This document shows, in pieces, positions 49,524 to 59,316 of a DNA stretch of 64,000 nucleotides. Made by a program: the position numbers and the translations under genes. Origin of the DNA: Azolla caroliniana (taxonomy: Eukaryota > Polypodiophyta); the NCBI GenBank assembly GCA_043228905.1, contig JBHGNT010000011.1, positions 15,066,001 through 15,130,000 on the forward strand. The letters are read 5' to 3'. How positions within the stretch are numbered: the stretch's first letter is position 1; each line of letters starts with the position of its first letter. The notes below the pieces were generated by a model that searched no databases, was not told the DNA's origin, and saw only the letters and a program-made list of their open reading frames with translations.

Positions 49524-52500
49524 ATGGCATCAACATCCGGCTCGTCAGAAATGAGTCTACACAAGTTCGATGGATTGAACTTCAACTTCTGGAAGGAACA
49601 AATGCAGGACTATCTCATAGTCAAGGGGCAAATCGATCCCATCGAAAATGAAGAACCTCCAGAAGGATACAAACCAATTGAGTGGCAGAAGCTGGACAGA
49701 ATCGTCCGCGCCACGATTCGGATGCACCTATCGGAATCGGTATACTTTACGGTGCAATCGTGTACGACAACATTCGAACTGTGGAAAACACTGTCGGACA
49801 TTTACGAAAAGAAGGTCGCCGCAACGAAGATGTTTCTGATTCGGCGCCTCTACAACTTGCCGATGAAAGAATCCGATTCGGTTCAAGCACATCTAAATGA
49901 GTACGAAAGCATAAGCTCCCAAATCTCGTCACAGGGGACGGCAATCGAGGATGAACTCAGAGCAATGATACTCATGAGCAGCCTTCCCTCATCATGGGAA
50001 ACTTTCGTCACAACCGTGTGCAACGCGTCAACCACGGCTGTTAAATACTCCGAAGTCACGAGCGCAATCCTGACCGAAGCAGCTCGGAGAAAGTCTTTCG
50101 CCAAAGACTCAACAGACGACGCTTACGTAGTACAAGGTTCGACAGACCGATCGAACATACGAGGAAGAGATTCCTCACGGCCGCCGAACAATCAGCGAAG
50201 ACGGAGCCAGTCACGGGAAAACCGAATCTGCAACTATTGCAAGAAACCCGGACACATCAAAGCCGACTGCCGCGCACTCAAGAACAAGAACAACAAGAAG
50301 AGTGGCCGGCATGAGGAGATCAATTACATCAGCTTCTCAGCTGATGTGCTACCAAACGACCCGAATATACTATCAATCGAAAATCCAGTCGGCTCAGAAG
50401 TTCTGCTCACGACTGAAGAATCGAGCACATGGCTCTTGGATTCGGGTGCGTCATTTCACGTGACTCCTCATCGATCCCAATTTCGGCAATATACGATCCG
50501 TCACTCCGACTCAGTTCGAGTCGGTAACTCACAACACTGTGACATCATCGGAATCGGCACAGTAGAGCTCAACCTTGCAGGTGGCTCTACACTTGTACTT
50601 CACAATGTCCGACATGTACCCGAGCTCTCAAGGCCATTGATCTCAGTCGGACAACTAGATGAAGACGGCATTCGTGCCGGTTTTTCTTCGGGAGGGTGGA
50701 CACTCCACAGGGGGAACCTCCTGCTTGCTAGAGGACCCAAGATACACTCACTGTATCCGTTACATGTTACGCTCAGAGAGGGTAACCTGTTTTTGGTGGA
50801 TATTCCTGTGTCATCACTATGGCACCGAAGATTAGGACACCTCAGCAAGGCCGGCATTACGCATCTATCTAGAGCCGGATACATCCCCAAACTCTCCTTC
50901 TCCGACCATCAATTCTGCGAGCATTGCCAGTATGGCAAACAAGCAGCCGCATCACACCCGACATCAGCACCAAGAGAAACGAGACCTCTCGATTTAGTCC
51001 ATTCGGACGTCTGTGGCCCAATGCCGCATCAGTCTCTAGGCGGTGCCTCTTACTTCGTCAGTTTTATTGACGATTCGACTCGAAAGGTGTGGGCTTATCC
51101 AATTCGCACCAAAGATCGTGTCTTCTCGATCTTCACCGATTGGCTCGCTATGGTAGAAAATCAAACCGACCGAAAGCTGAAATGCTTTCGGACAGACAAT
51201 GGGGGAGAGTTCAAATCCGAAGAATTCGTCAAATTCTGCCGACAACGCGGCATCCGACGTGAATTTACGGCACCACACAGCCCGGAGCAAAACGGGATTG
51301 CCGAACGCATGAATCGGACAATCCAAGAACGGATAGTTTCCATGCTCCAACACTCCGGACTGTCGGATGGCTTCTGGGCAGAGGCTCTACTCACGGCAGT
51401 ACACATAATCAATATGTCGCCAAGTAGACCTCTAGGACTTCAAATTCCTCAGGAACTATGGATCGGCAGTAAGCCGAATTACGACAAGCTGAGGATCTTC
51501 GGATGCGAGGCGTACGCCCTTATTCCGAAAGATGATCGCCGAAAACTTGCACCTCGGTCCAGGAAATGCATTTTCCTCGGATATGGATCCGACGGCGAAA
51601 TGGGATACCGACTCTGGGATCCCGAACGCAGACAAATCGTCCGAAGTTCGGACGTTGTGTTCAACGAGTCGGCTATGAATCCATCAGTCGAAAAACCGAT
51701 CGAAGTCCGAAGGGTAACATTTTCCGATGTGCCGACCCTTCAAGAAGGCCCCGCTCTTAACACACGGTCAGCTTCACGGGTAGCTGAACCTTACACTACC
51801 GACTCGGACAACCCCGACTCGGCACAGCAAAACAATCCGCTTTCGGACCATCCGACCTCGATACCCGATGCGACCAGTCCAATCATACCTCGACGATCCG
51901 AGAGACTGTCGCAACCTCCGGAGAGGTATTCTCCTGGAATTTTCTTCACCGACGCCGGCGAACCGACGTCTTACGAAGAAGCATCGACATCTGTCGATTC
52001 CGCCACCTGGCATCTGGCGATGGAGTCGGAAATGCACTCCATTCGGGCAAACAAGACTTGGGATATGGTCGAATTACCTAGGAACCGACGTGCTCTTCCT
52101 TGCAAGTGGGTTTATCGACTAAAAGAGACGTCTGATTCGACCACCCCAAAGTACAAGGCCAGATTAGTTGCGAAGGGCTTCCGACAAGAATATGGTGTCG
52201 ACTTCGACGAGATTTTTTCACCAGTGGTGAAAATGACAACCCTTCGTTTTCTACTCGGCGTAGTGGCAGCCGACAACCTGGAGCTGATTCAGCTAGATGT
52301 CAAAACAGCATTCCTCCATGGTGATCTTGAAGAGGAAATTTATATGGAGCAGCCAAAAGGCTTCGTTGCTACTGGCCAAGAACATCTAGTCTGCCGACTC
52401 AGGAAGAGTCTATACGGCCTCAAACAGGCACCACGACAATGGTACAAGAAGTTCGACGACTTCATCCAATCGATCGGCTTCTCAAAAAGCGATGAGGACC

Positions 52501-53537
52501 ATTGTCTCTTCACCAACACAGCTCAAGATGGATCACCCATCTTCCTCATCATTTACGTGGACGACATGCTAATTTCTGGACGCCACGCGGGCGAACTTGC
52601 CGATCTCATTCGGCAACTGCGGTTGAAGTTTGCCATGAAGGACCTCGGTCCGGCACGACACATACTCGGCATGAAGATTAGTCGGCATCGCGATAAACGA
52701 CATCTTTTTTTGTCTCAGACCGACTATATCCGACGTGTCTTGGAACGCTTCAACATGCAATCAGCCAAATCTGCTTCAACCCCGCTCCCCATGAATCTTC
52801 GGCTCTCTCAGCGAGACTGCCCGACATCCGGCCCGGAGGGGGAAGATATGAAGTCGGTACCGTATGCACCGGCAGTCGGCTCCCTTATGTACCTGATGGT
52901 CGCGACACGGCCTGATATTTCTCACGCCGTAGGAGTCGTTAGCAGATTTATGCACAATCCCGGCCGATCGCATTGGAACGCAGTCAAGCATGTGTTCAGA
53001 TATCTGGATGGCACAAAAGACCACGGCATTCTCTTCGGTCCGAACCGAACCTCAGGCGTAGTCGGTTACACCGACTCGGACTTCGCCGGCTGTATAGACA
53101 GTCGGAAATCAACAACCGGATACTGCTTCAAATTCGGCAATGGAGCAATTTCGTGGAAGTCGAAACTTCAGGAGTGCACAGCGACCTCAACGACCGAAGC
53201 AGAATATGTAGTTGCGTCCGACGCAGCAAAAGAAGCCTTATGGCTCGGTCGGCTGGCGCACACGTTTCGGCAAGTCGACCATGACTCGGCCCCAGTTGTC
53301 TATAGCGACAGTCAAGGTGCTGTTGCCTTGTCGAGAAATCCGGTTCACCACAACGCCTCCAAACATATCGACGTTCGATATCACTTCGTTCGGGACTGCG
53401 TCATTTCAGGGAAAATCGGTCTAGAGAAAATATCCACAACCGACAATGTCGCAGATGGAATGACCAAGTGTCTTTCGGCAGACCGCTTTCGGTCTCTTCG
53501 GCATCAGATGGGCGTAACGACAAACCAGTCCGGTTAG
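49524..53537 (+). CDS. Copia Gag-Pol polyprotein, intact (1337 aa)
   Basis: The first ATG is at 49524 (TTTGATGGC). Gag core: FWKEQMQDYLIVKGQ, followed by MSSLPSSWETFVTTV. CCHC knuckle at C236-C239-H244-C249. Protease DSGAS with Asp306. Integrase zinc finger H434...C465-C468, core D495 (HSDVCGPM), D558 (RTDNGGEF) and E594 (NGIAERMNRT). RT QLDVKTAFLHGD and YVDDMLISG (D1013, D1014). RNase H D1184 (YTDSDFAG), TEAEYVVAS and SDSQGAVALS. All catalytic residues are present with no stop or frame change. Such polyproteins are cut by their own protease and copy element RNA into cDNA in virus-like particles. This is the best candidate for a currently active element in the window. Confidence 0.97.
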   Translation: MASTSGSSEMSLHKFDGLNFNFWKEQMQDYLIVKGQIDPIENEEPPEGYKPIEWQKLDRIVRATIRMHLSESVYFTVQSCTTTFELWKTLSDIYEKKVAATKMFLIRRLYNLPMKESDSVQAHLNEYESISSQISSQGTAIEDELRAMILMSSLPSSWETFVTTVCNASTTAVKYSEVTSAILTEAARRKSFAKDSTDDAYVVQGSTDRSNIRGRDSSRPPNNQRRRSQSRENRICNYCKKPGHIKADCRALKNKNNKKSGRHEEINYISFSADVLPNDPNILSIENPVGSEVLLTTEESSTWLLDSGASFHVTPHRSQFRQYTIRHSDSVRVGNSQHCDIIGIGTVELNLAGGSTLVLHNVRHVPELSRPLISVGQLDEDGIRAGFSSGGWTLHRGNLLLARGPKIHSLYPLHVTLREGNLFLVDIPVSSLWHRRLGHLSKAGITHLSRAGYIPKLSFSDHQFCEHCQYGKQAAASHPTSAPRETRPLDLVHSDVCGPMPHQSLGGASYFVSFIDDSTRKVWAYPIRTKDRVFSIFTDWLAMVENQTDRKLKCFRTDNGGEFKSEEFVKFCRQRGIRREFTAPHSPEQNGIAERMNRTIQERIVSMLQHSGLSDGFWAEALLTAVHIINMSPSRPLGLQIPQELWIGSKPNYDKLRIFGCEAYALIPKDDRRKLAPRSRKCIFLGYGSDGEMGYRLWDPERRQIVRSSDVVFNESAMNPSVEKPIEVRRVTFSDVPTLQEGPALNTRSASRVAEPYTTDSDNPDSAQQNNPLSDHPTSIPDATSPIIPRRSERLSQPPERYSPGIFFTDAGEPTSYEEASTSVDSATWHLAMESEMHSIRANKTWDMVELPRNRRALPCKWVYRLKETSDSTTPKYKARLVAKGFRQEYGVDFDEIFSPVVKMTTLRFLLGVVAADNLELIQLDVKTAFLHGDLEEEIYMEQPKGFVATGQEHLVCRLRKSLYGLKQAPRQWYKKFDDFIQSIGFSKSDEDHCLFTNTAQDGSPIFLIIYVDDMLISGRHAGELADLIRQLRLKFAMKDLGPARHILGMKISRHRDKRHLFLSQTDYIRRVLERFNMQSAKSASTPLPMNLRLSQRDCPTSGPEGEDMKSVPYAPAVGSLMYLMVATRPDISHAVGVVSRFMHNPGRSHWNAVKHVFRYLDGTKDHGILFGPNRTSGVVGYTDSDFAGCIDSRKSTTGYCFKFGNGAISWKSKLQECTATSTTEAEYVVASDAAKEALWLGRLAHTFRQVDHDSAPVVYSDSQGAVALSRNPVHHNASKHIDVRYHFVRDCVISGKIGLEKISTTDNVADGMTKCLSADRFRSLRHQMGVTTNQSG

Positions 53538-53724
53538 AGCCGGACACAGCGCAGGATGGTTTCCGACAACCGACATCAGTTCCTTAATGATCGGCTTCAA
53601 CTCTTCCGACCCGACCAGTTCGGTCTTCTGCCTTCGGACCCTGCCGACTCGAACAAAAACTGATATGTCCGAGAACCTAAGTTTATACTTGTAATCTTAG
53701 ATAACCCATGTATACGCCCATTAC

Positions 53725-53731
53725 GGGGGAG
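53725..53731 (+). other. Polypurine tract of the inner copia
   Basis: GGGGGAG directly before the 3' LTR. Confidence 0.9.
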
Positions 53732-53898
53732 TGTCGAATACAAGTGTATAATGGACGTATTCACACTATCCCTTCGGGCCATTTGTGTAATTAGCATAAA
53801 TGGTAGTTGCCCTAAGTCGGTCACTATATATAGTGACCTTGTAACCTTTTTGTAAGGTTGGGTGTTGTATTATTGCTTTGTGGAATAAAGAGTCTTTT

Positions 53899-53938
<40 letters not shown>

Positions 53939-54024
53939 AACGACCTAGAAACTGTCATACGCAGGTACTCAACAGCAATCGAATGCTTCTTGATCTTCCG
54001 CATAGACGACCTTGTCCCCCAACA
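53732..54024 (+). repeat. 3' LTR of the inner copia
   Basis: Near-identical to 48541-48827; six bases longer through the CT tract (53902-53933). Confidence 0.96.
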
Positions 54025-54029
54025 CCGGA

Positions 54030-54354
54030 GTCTTACTAGCTTCCGGAATACCGACACCTGATTGACAGCATTTTTGTTCTGGAACATTATGTCGATCTTC
54101 TCCCAGAGCTCATGAGCCTTGCTCTCTTCATTGAAGTTGTTGTACAGGCTCATGTCGATGAAGCACCGTATGTACGCCGTTGTCTTCATGTGCATCACCT
54201 CCCAAATCGCGGCGTCGATTTTGTTCGGTCTCTTGTCCCCGAACTGAACCGGCAGCCAGAGGTCTTTAACCACGAGCATGTCCCTCATCTTCGACTTCCA
54301 CACTGAATAGTTGGAGCCGGTGAGCTTGAACATGCCGCCAAACGATTCGTCCAT
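54030..54354 (-). pseudogene. Outer copia gag N-terminus, cut off by the nested insertion
   Basis: The ATG at 54354 begins MDESFGGMFKLTGSNYSVWK and runs to the insertion point (FRKLVRL, near 54030). It resumes on the other side of the inner element at 48540 in the same frame. The start sits 17 bp from the tRNA-iMet primer site. Confidence 0.9.
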
Positions 54355-54370
54355 TTTCTGTGTCGATTTT

Positions 54371-54382
54371 GCTCTGATACCA
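54371..54382 (-). other. Primer-binding site of the outer copia (tRNA-iMet)
   Basis: Minus-strand TGGTATCAGAGC is the usual plant copia primer site for initiator tRNA-Met. It lies two bases from the LTR end. Confidence 0.85.
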
Positions 54383-54384
54383 CT

Positions 54385-54659
54385 CGACGAGAACTCGACG
54401 TTCCTTATGTCCGACGCTCGGCCACAACCGAGATTCTTTTCATACACAGAAAAACAGGTGATGAACTGCGACACAAAAGGGAGAAATGGTACACAGGAGG
54501 TTTACGTGGAAAACCCCAAAATAGGGAAAAAACCACGGCAGCCCACAGGCTGCAAACTGTCACTATGTAGGAATATACAACAGTGAGTTCACTGAGGCAA
54601 CGACCTCGTGCTCTCAGATCTTCGCCACAGGCGGCGGTTACAACAAAGGCAACGACCTC

Positions 54660-54696
<37 letters not shown>

Positions 54697-55146
54697 CAGT
54701 TACGCGCTCTCTCTTCTTCTTGCTCCAACAAGGAAGAATAACAACAACAACAAAAAACGACACACCTAAAAGTTTGCCCTAAGTCATATTTATACTAATA
54801 TGACTTTTCGGCTATTTACAAATGTAGCCTCGATGGGCTCTCAGAAACATATTTACGAATATGTCTCCCCATCCGGCTCATACCGGGCCTACACCATCCG
54901 GTTCATACCGGGTCTACACCATCCGGCTCTCCGCAGTCGGGTACTCCCCATCCGGTTCATACCGGGCCTACACCATCCGGCTCTCCGCAGTCGGGTACTC
55001 ACCATCCGGTTCATACCGGGCCTACACCATCCGGCTCTCCGCAGTCGGGTACTCACCATCCGGTTCATACCGGTTCGGCCTCGGCCGAGTTTGTTCGTCG
55101 GCACTGTTCTTCTCCCTTCCCATCCGGAGGGACCTGTTTCCCAACA
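54385..55146 (-). repeat. 5' LTR of the outer copia (right)
   Basis: Partner of 44059-44792. TATAAATA on the minus strand at 54787-54794. The terminal base next to the PBS is changed (TCG for TCA in element sense), so the terminal CA is lost. Confidence 0.93.
54869..55074. repeat. 54-bp minisatellite in LTR U3 (right copy)
   Basis: CATCCGG recurs at 54870, 54895, 54920, 54949, 54974, 55003, 55028 and 55057: one extra 25-bp half unit compared with the left LTR. Confidence 0.93.
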
Positions 55147-55618
55147 CAAAATACACATGCCGTCATAAGGGGGGCTAACAAAAAACTAATAAACCTTTAA
55201 ACCAAACCACATAAACCTATAAATTGATAAACGTGAGTGTTTGAACCAAACCGAACTGTTTATTAATAAGTCAAACCAAACCAAACCAAACCATGGTTTA
55301 ATGGTTCAATTCGGTTTGAGCTGAAACCGAGCCCATAACTAGTAGTGATGATGTGTGTGTTCATTTTATATTGACTTAAGACAAATTTGTGGAACTTGCA
55401 ATTACATGGAGTGGAGAGGGAAGTGTTTTATGTGTTGATGTATGACATTGCCATCCTACAATGCCTTGGTTAGCCCACTAAGAGGAACATGACCTCTTGA
55501 AACTCAATAGCGAACCTTGGAAGTGCAAAACTCCAAGGTATGAGTTGTTATTCAATCAAATGGTTGGTATTGTTGTTGTTGGTGGGCAATAGCAACACGA
55601 GAGGGGAGGGGTTACATG

Positions 55619-55909
55619 CTTTCTTTTACATTTTGATAGGGTTGAGAATCTCAATATGAATACAAATGTATGTATGTATGTATGTATGTATGTATGTATA
55701 TGTTTGCATTTATTCTTTGCTTCCAAGAAAATAATAGGACTTAGCCATTTTATGATTTATGAAACAAGGAGGAGGTGGCACTTGCGTTCTTTTACATATT
55801 GATAGGGTTGAGAATCTCAATATGAATACAAATGTATGTATGTATATGCTTGCATTTATTCCTTGCTTCCAAGAAAATAATAGGACTTAGCAATTTTATG
55901 ATTTATGAA
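55619..55909. repeat. Tandem duplication with (GTAT)n
   Basis: Two copies (about 55619-55764 and 55777-55909) share GATAGGGTTGAGAATCTC and GCTTCCAAGAAAATAATAGG. They differ in the number of GTAT units. Confidence 0.85.
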
Positions 55910-57450
55910 TGAAGGACCATGCAATGTTTTTTACACAACTATGGAAAATTGATGTAGATGATACCATGAAAACTGGGAGGCATATTGTGAGACTGCAAAG
56001 AGAGCTTCGATGGTGCAATCTCTCTTCAATAGTGTATATGTAATGTGGCAAGAGTAGCTGGACAAAGAACCTTAATGCATCCTTGTCGTATTCTCAAACG
56101 CTTATTCACTATCCTCTTACAGTTATCCCTCTTATCATCAACCATCCCACTACATGCTCACCCAACATCTTTTTATGTTTTGTTAGTTATTTGAGTCAAA
56201 GAATTCACATGAGACACATGAAAAGTGTAATCTAGGTGTCATATGTTATTAGACAACTTCTCCTTGCTTATGATGGAAGTTGGAAGCTTAGTGATTTGAA
56301 TGAGGTGAGAAAGAGCACACTTTTCTATTTTAGTGGCACAATCAATGGTAACCTTTAGGTACCTCTAAAATGTATTCATACCTTCTCAAAAAAAATCCAT
56401 GTCAATTCATAAACATGATGTCAATGCACATTGAAACTTTCGTGATAATTTAGTTTCCACACAAAGATTGTGTTGTCCCCTAATATTTCATAAGTTAACT
56501 ATCTCCAGTTTCTATGTCATACTAGCTACATATATGGAGACGCTTTGGCGTCCTCCAGTTTCTGTCAAGTACCTACATTTTTCTATATGGGAAGGGAGGG
56601 GAAATTACTCCTAATATTTGACCCAAACTATGCTCAATTGTTAGCAACTTAACGAGTATCAATGTTGTTGTGTTTGGTATATTTTGGGATATTAATTCGG
56701 GTATTGTTACAAATGAGGCACCTATGAAGGGGTTTTAAATAGTAAATTATTAAAATCTACATAGAGGTAACTTTCTTCATTGATGTTGAAACAAGTTCCT
56801 TATTGTAACGATTTAGCCTCATAACCCTCTACCTTCTTCTAAAACATCGTCTCCATGAAATACTTAATGATCACAACCGTAATTGGTGAGTAGGCTTTCT
56901 TGGATTGTGAAACAATCTTGCTTCTTACCATCAACTTTGCTTTTGGCCCCCCCACCCTCATATGAGTGGTTACACACCATGTTGCATTTGTATAATCCAC
57001 AAGTTGCTTTTGCACCCAACATTTGACTTCTGAATCGTGGAGGACATTAACAAAATTTGGGCCTATACCTCCAATCCCTTGGAACAATCATACTTTTACT
57101 CCCCCAAATTCCCATTTGAAGCTCATTGTGGTTATCCTTTCCATGGCTTATTCCACAAATATTTCAATTGTATTTTATCATGGGCACTACCTTTTAGACT
57201 TGGAGAAATCTCCCCCCTTAGCGACATCAAGTTGATGACCACTTCCTTGGATCATTATATGGTCACTGGTATGATATTGTTGATATGTAATTTGGTCAAG
57301 CATTAGAACTTTGGTCGTTGTGATCAATGGCATAGAGTACGTTTGCTCGATTAAGGTGTATACTCATCGGTGTATATATGTATTCGATTCCACATCTGTC
57401 AATTCCAGACACGACTCAATTTGAAGCGGAGGTAGAGTCAACGTCAAGGG
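55910..57450. other. Spacer without recognised gene
   Basis: Short frames only; none shows a family pattern on either strand. Confidence 0.5.
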
Positions 57451-57455
57451 CACAA

Positions 57456-57710
57456 CAAGTTCCTTCTACTCTTTTGAGGATTTGTCAAAAACAAACCATT
57501 AGTGTTCTTGGGATTTTTCTTAGCAGGTCATTATTGAGGCCAAACAGACCAAAATATTGATTAGAGTCGATGGGTTGATGTCTAAAAATCAAATCAACAT
57601 CAAGTTGCTTCTACTCTTTTGAGGATTTGTCAACAACAAACCGTTAGTGTTCTTGGGATTTTTCTTAGCAAGTCATTACTGAGGCCAAACGGACCAAAAT
57701 ATCAATTAGA
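57456..57710. repeat. Direct duplication of ~110 bp, period 145 bp
   Basis: 57456-57565 and 57601-57710 share TACTCTTTTGAGGATTTGTC, GTTCTTGGGATTTTTCTTAG and GAGGCCAAAC in register, with few differences. Confidence 0.85.
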
Positions 57711-57723
57711 TTGAACAAACCGA

Positions 57724-58740
57724 TTGTCTCAATCAGCGGAAATGGTGATAGATTACCCCTATGCTATTGAACACAAAATAAGGATCATCGGATATGACGA
57801 CCATAAATGGTATATTGATCCAATGATAGAGGAAATAAGACCACATTGGATGTTGTGGGTGTTAGCTAAAAAACCGCTATTCAGATTAGATTGGGACCCA
57901 ATTGATTATCAATGGATAGATCCTTACATGGGTAACAAATTCAATTTCTTCCAATATTCTGTACAATTGGGAAGATTGCATATCAATATGTTGCCAATTG
58001 CATATCAATATTGGAATCAACAAGGTATTACTCCCCAATTTCTTGCAAAATTCTAGGATATCTTATGGGCAAGAAAACAACCACACAAAATATTGCATGT
58101 ACAAAGGTTAGTTGTACACCGGGCATTGTCGGTTGGCACATGGTTGAATAGGATGGGAGTATCTTCTGTTTGTACTCGATGTCATTTACAAACGGAAACT
58201 CAAAAACATTGTTTATGGGAATTCATTGAGTCTCAACTTATATGGCAACGTCTCCTTAGAATTTTTGCTAATTATTTTCCCCCATTACTTTTCACTCGGG
58301 GCATGGTGGTTTGGACATCACTTGTCCGTGATGCGTTCCATTATGACACCGAATCTATGGACCATGGGTTCTACACTAAATATGGAAGTGTTCATACATT
58401 ACCACAACTGTCATTATAGTTTTCGGAAGTACGGAAGGAAGTTCAGGTAGTATGGGAGATACTGAGTAGTACCATTGTATATCACATTTGGAAGACTAAG
58501 GGCTTTCTCGTTTCCATCAACTTAAAACACCACCAGTTGAAGTGGTTTCAAATATTTGGTTAGACATAGTTCATACTTTGAAGGGTCAAAGGGATGGTAT
58601 ACCTAGAGATTCTGAGGCTAAAATTGCTCAACAGGATGAGTTTCTTATTAGCCGGATAACTACTCCATTCATGACTTCTAATTACGGCACACCTTATTGG
58701 CATTTTCAGCCTCCGAAATGGTTGTTTCCTCCGCCGATCA
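57724..58740 (+). mobile_element. LINE C-terminal fragment with zf-RVT motif
   Basis: Plus-strand frames at 57724-58056 and 58093-58419 end in VHRALSVGTWLNRMG, VCTRCHLQTETQKHCLWEF and LIWQRLLRIF, the zf-RVT zinc-binding pattern. A broken tail follows with VVWEILSSTIVYHIWKTKG. Stops occur at about 58056 and 58419. A (TA)n tract 60 bp downstream may be its 3' tail. It is a different subfamily from the LINE at 5461-8155. Confidence 0.65.
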
Positions 58741-58796
58741 CATAGAGATTTAAAATCTTGTAAAACGTTTTATACTAATGTCAAGATATCTCCTTT

Positions 58797-58823
58797 AATA
58801 TATATATATATATATATATATAT
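58797..58823. repeat. (TA)n microsatellite
   Basis: AT tract at the likely 3' end of the LINE fragment. Confidence 0.92.
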
Positions 58824-58876
58824 CAATTAGAAATAGCATCACCATGTAGAGGGAATGAACGATAGTCGCAACTTTC

Positions 58877-59129
58877 AGAACATACATACATATATTTCGT
58901 ACATGCATACATACAAACATACATACATATACTTAAAGTTACATGCATACATACTGACTGATACATACATACATACATACACATACATACATATGATACA
59001 TATATACATACAATCACATCCATACATACATACACATACATACATATGATACATACATACATACAATCACATCCATACATACATATACTTACATGCATAC
59101 AGACTGATACATACATTTACATACATACA
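58877..59129. repeat. (ACAT)n-rich region
   Basis: About 250 bp of imperfect ACAT/ACATAC units with interspersed copies of AATCACATCCATACATACA. Confidence 0.9.
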
Positions 59130-59200
59130 ATGTATGGATGTGAAAAGATGAGCTCATAAAATGGATTCCATGAAGGAAAGGATAAAATACAGGTCAATGT

Positions 59201-59231
59201 GAGAGAGAGGAAGAGAGAGAGAGAGAGAGAG
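59201..59231. repeat. (GA)n tract upstream of the E2 gene
   Basis: Purine tract 85-115 bp before the E2 start codon, probably in promoter or 5' UTR. Confidence 0.9.
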
Positions 59232-59316
59232 TGCTCTTCTTCTTCGTTCCAATCAAAGCCTTCTTTCTGCACACGCACAGAAACAGAGAGAAGCATCGTC
59301 ATTATCGTCATCATCC

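Larger units (their letters stand above)
48541..54024 (+). mobile_element. Intact Ty1/copia element nested in the outer copia
   Basis: LTRs are 48541-48827 (287 bp) and 53732-54024 (293 bp), TGTCGAATAC...CCCCCAACA. By eye they differ only in CT-tract length and one base (CATAAACG versus CATAGACG). Target-site duplication CCGGA lies at 48536-48540 and 54025-54029. PBS TGGTATCAGAGC and a GGGGGAG polypurine tract are in place. One uninterrupted polyprotein frame fills the interior. Everything needed for an autonomous copia element is present. Confidence 0.97.
44059..55146 (-). mobile_element. Older Ty1/copia element, split by a nested copia
   Basis: LTRs are 44059-44792 (734 bp, 3' in element sense) and 54385-55146 (762 bp, 5'). 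CAAAA flanks both ends (44054-44058 and 55147-55151). PBS GCTCTGATACCA (plus view) lies at 54371-54382 and a purine tract at 44793-44803. One polyprotein frame of about 1350 codons runs from 54354 to 44803 once the nested element and one target repeat are removed. It is broken by four stops and one frame change. The insertion does not change the frame: 5489 inserted bases account exactly for the offset. Confidence 0.95.
43395..55345. mobile_element. Possible non-autonomous inverted-terminal element that hosts the copia nest
   Basis: Left end GTTAGCAATGGGTCCAGTTT (43399 on). The reverse complement of the right end, at about 55345, reads TAGTTATGGGCTCGGTTT, an imperfect inverted terminus. Between them, outside the copia element, are many AACCGAACC-type units on both sides (43420-43620 and 55195-55310). 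Removing 44059-55151 leaves about 860 bp, a plausible MITE-like size. The hAT-like label is a guess from this composition class. Confidence 0.3.

Noticed and set aside
57037-57306. Plus-strand frame with FPFEAHCGYPF, recalling wall-associated kinase ectodomains
   Set aside because: A single short resemblance in decayed spacer; no further domain, exons or start.
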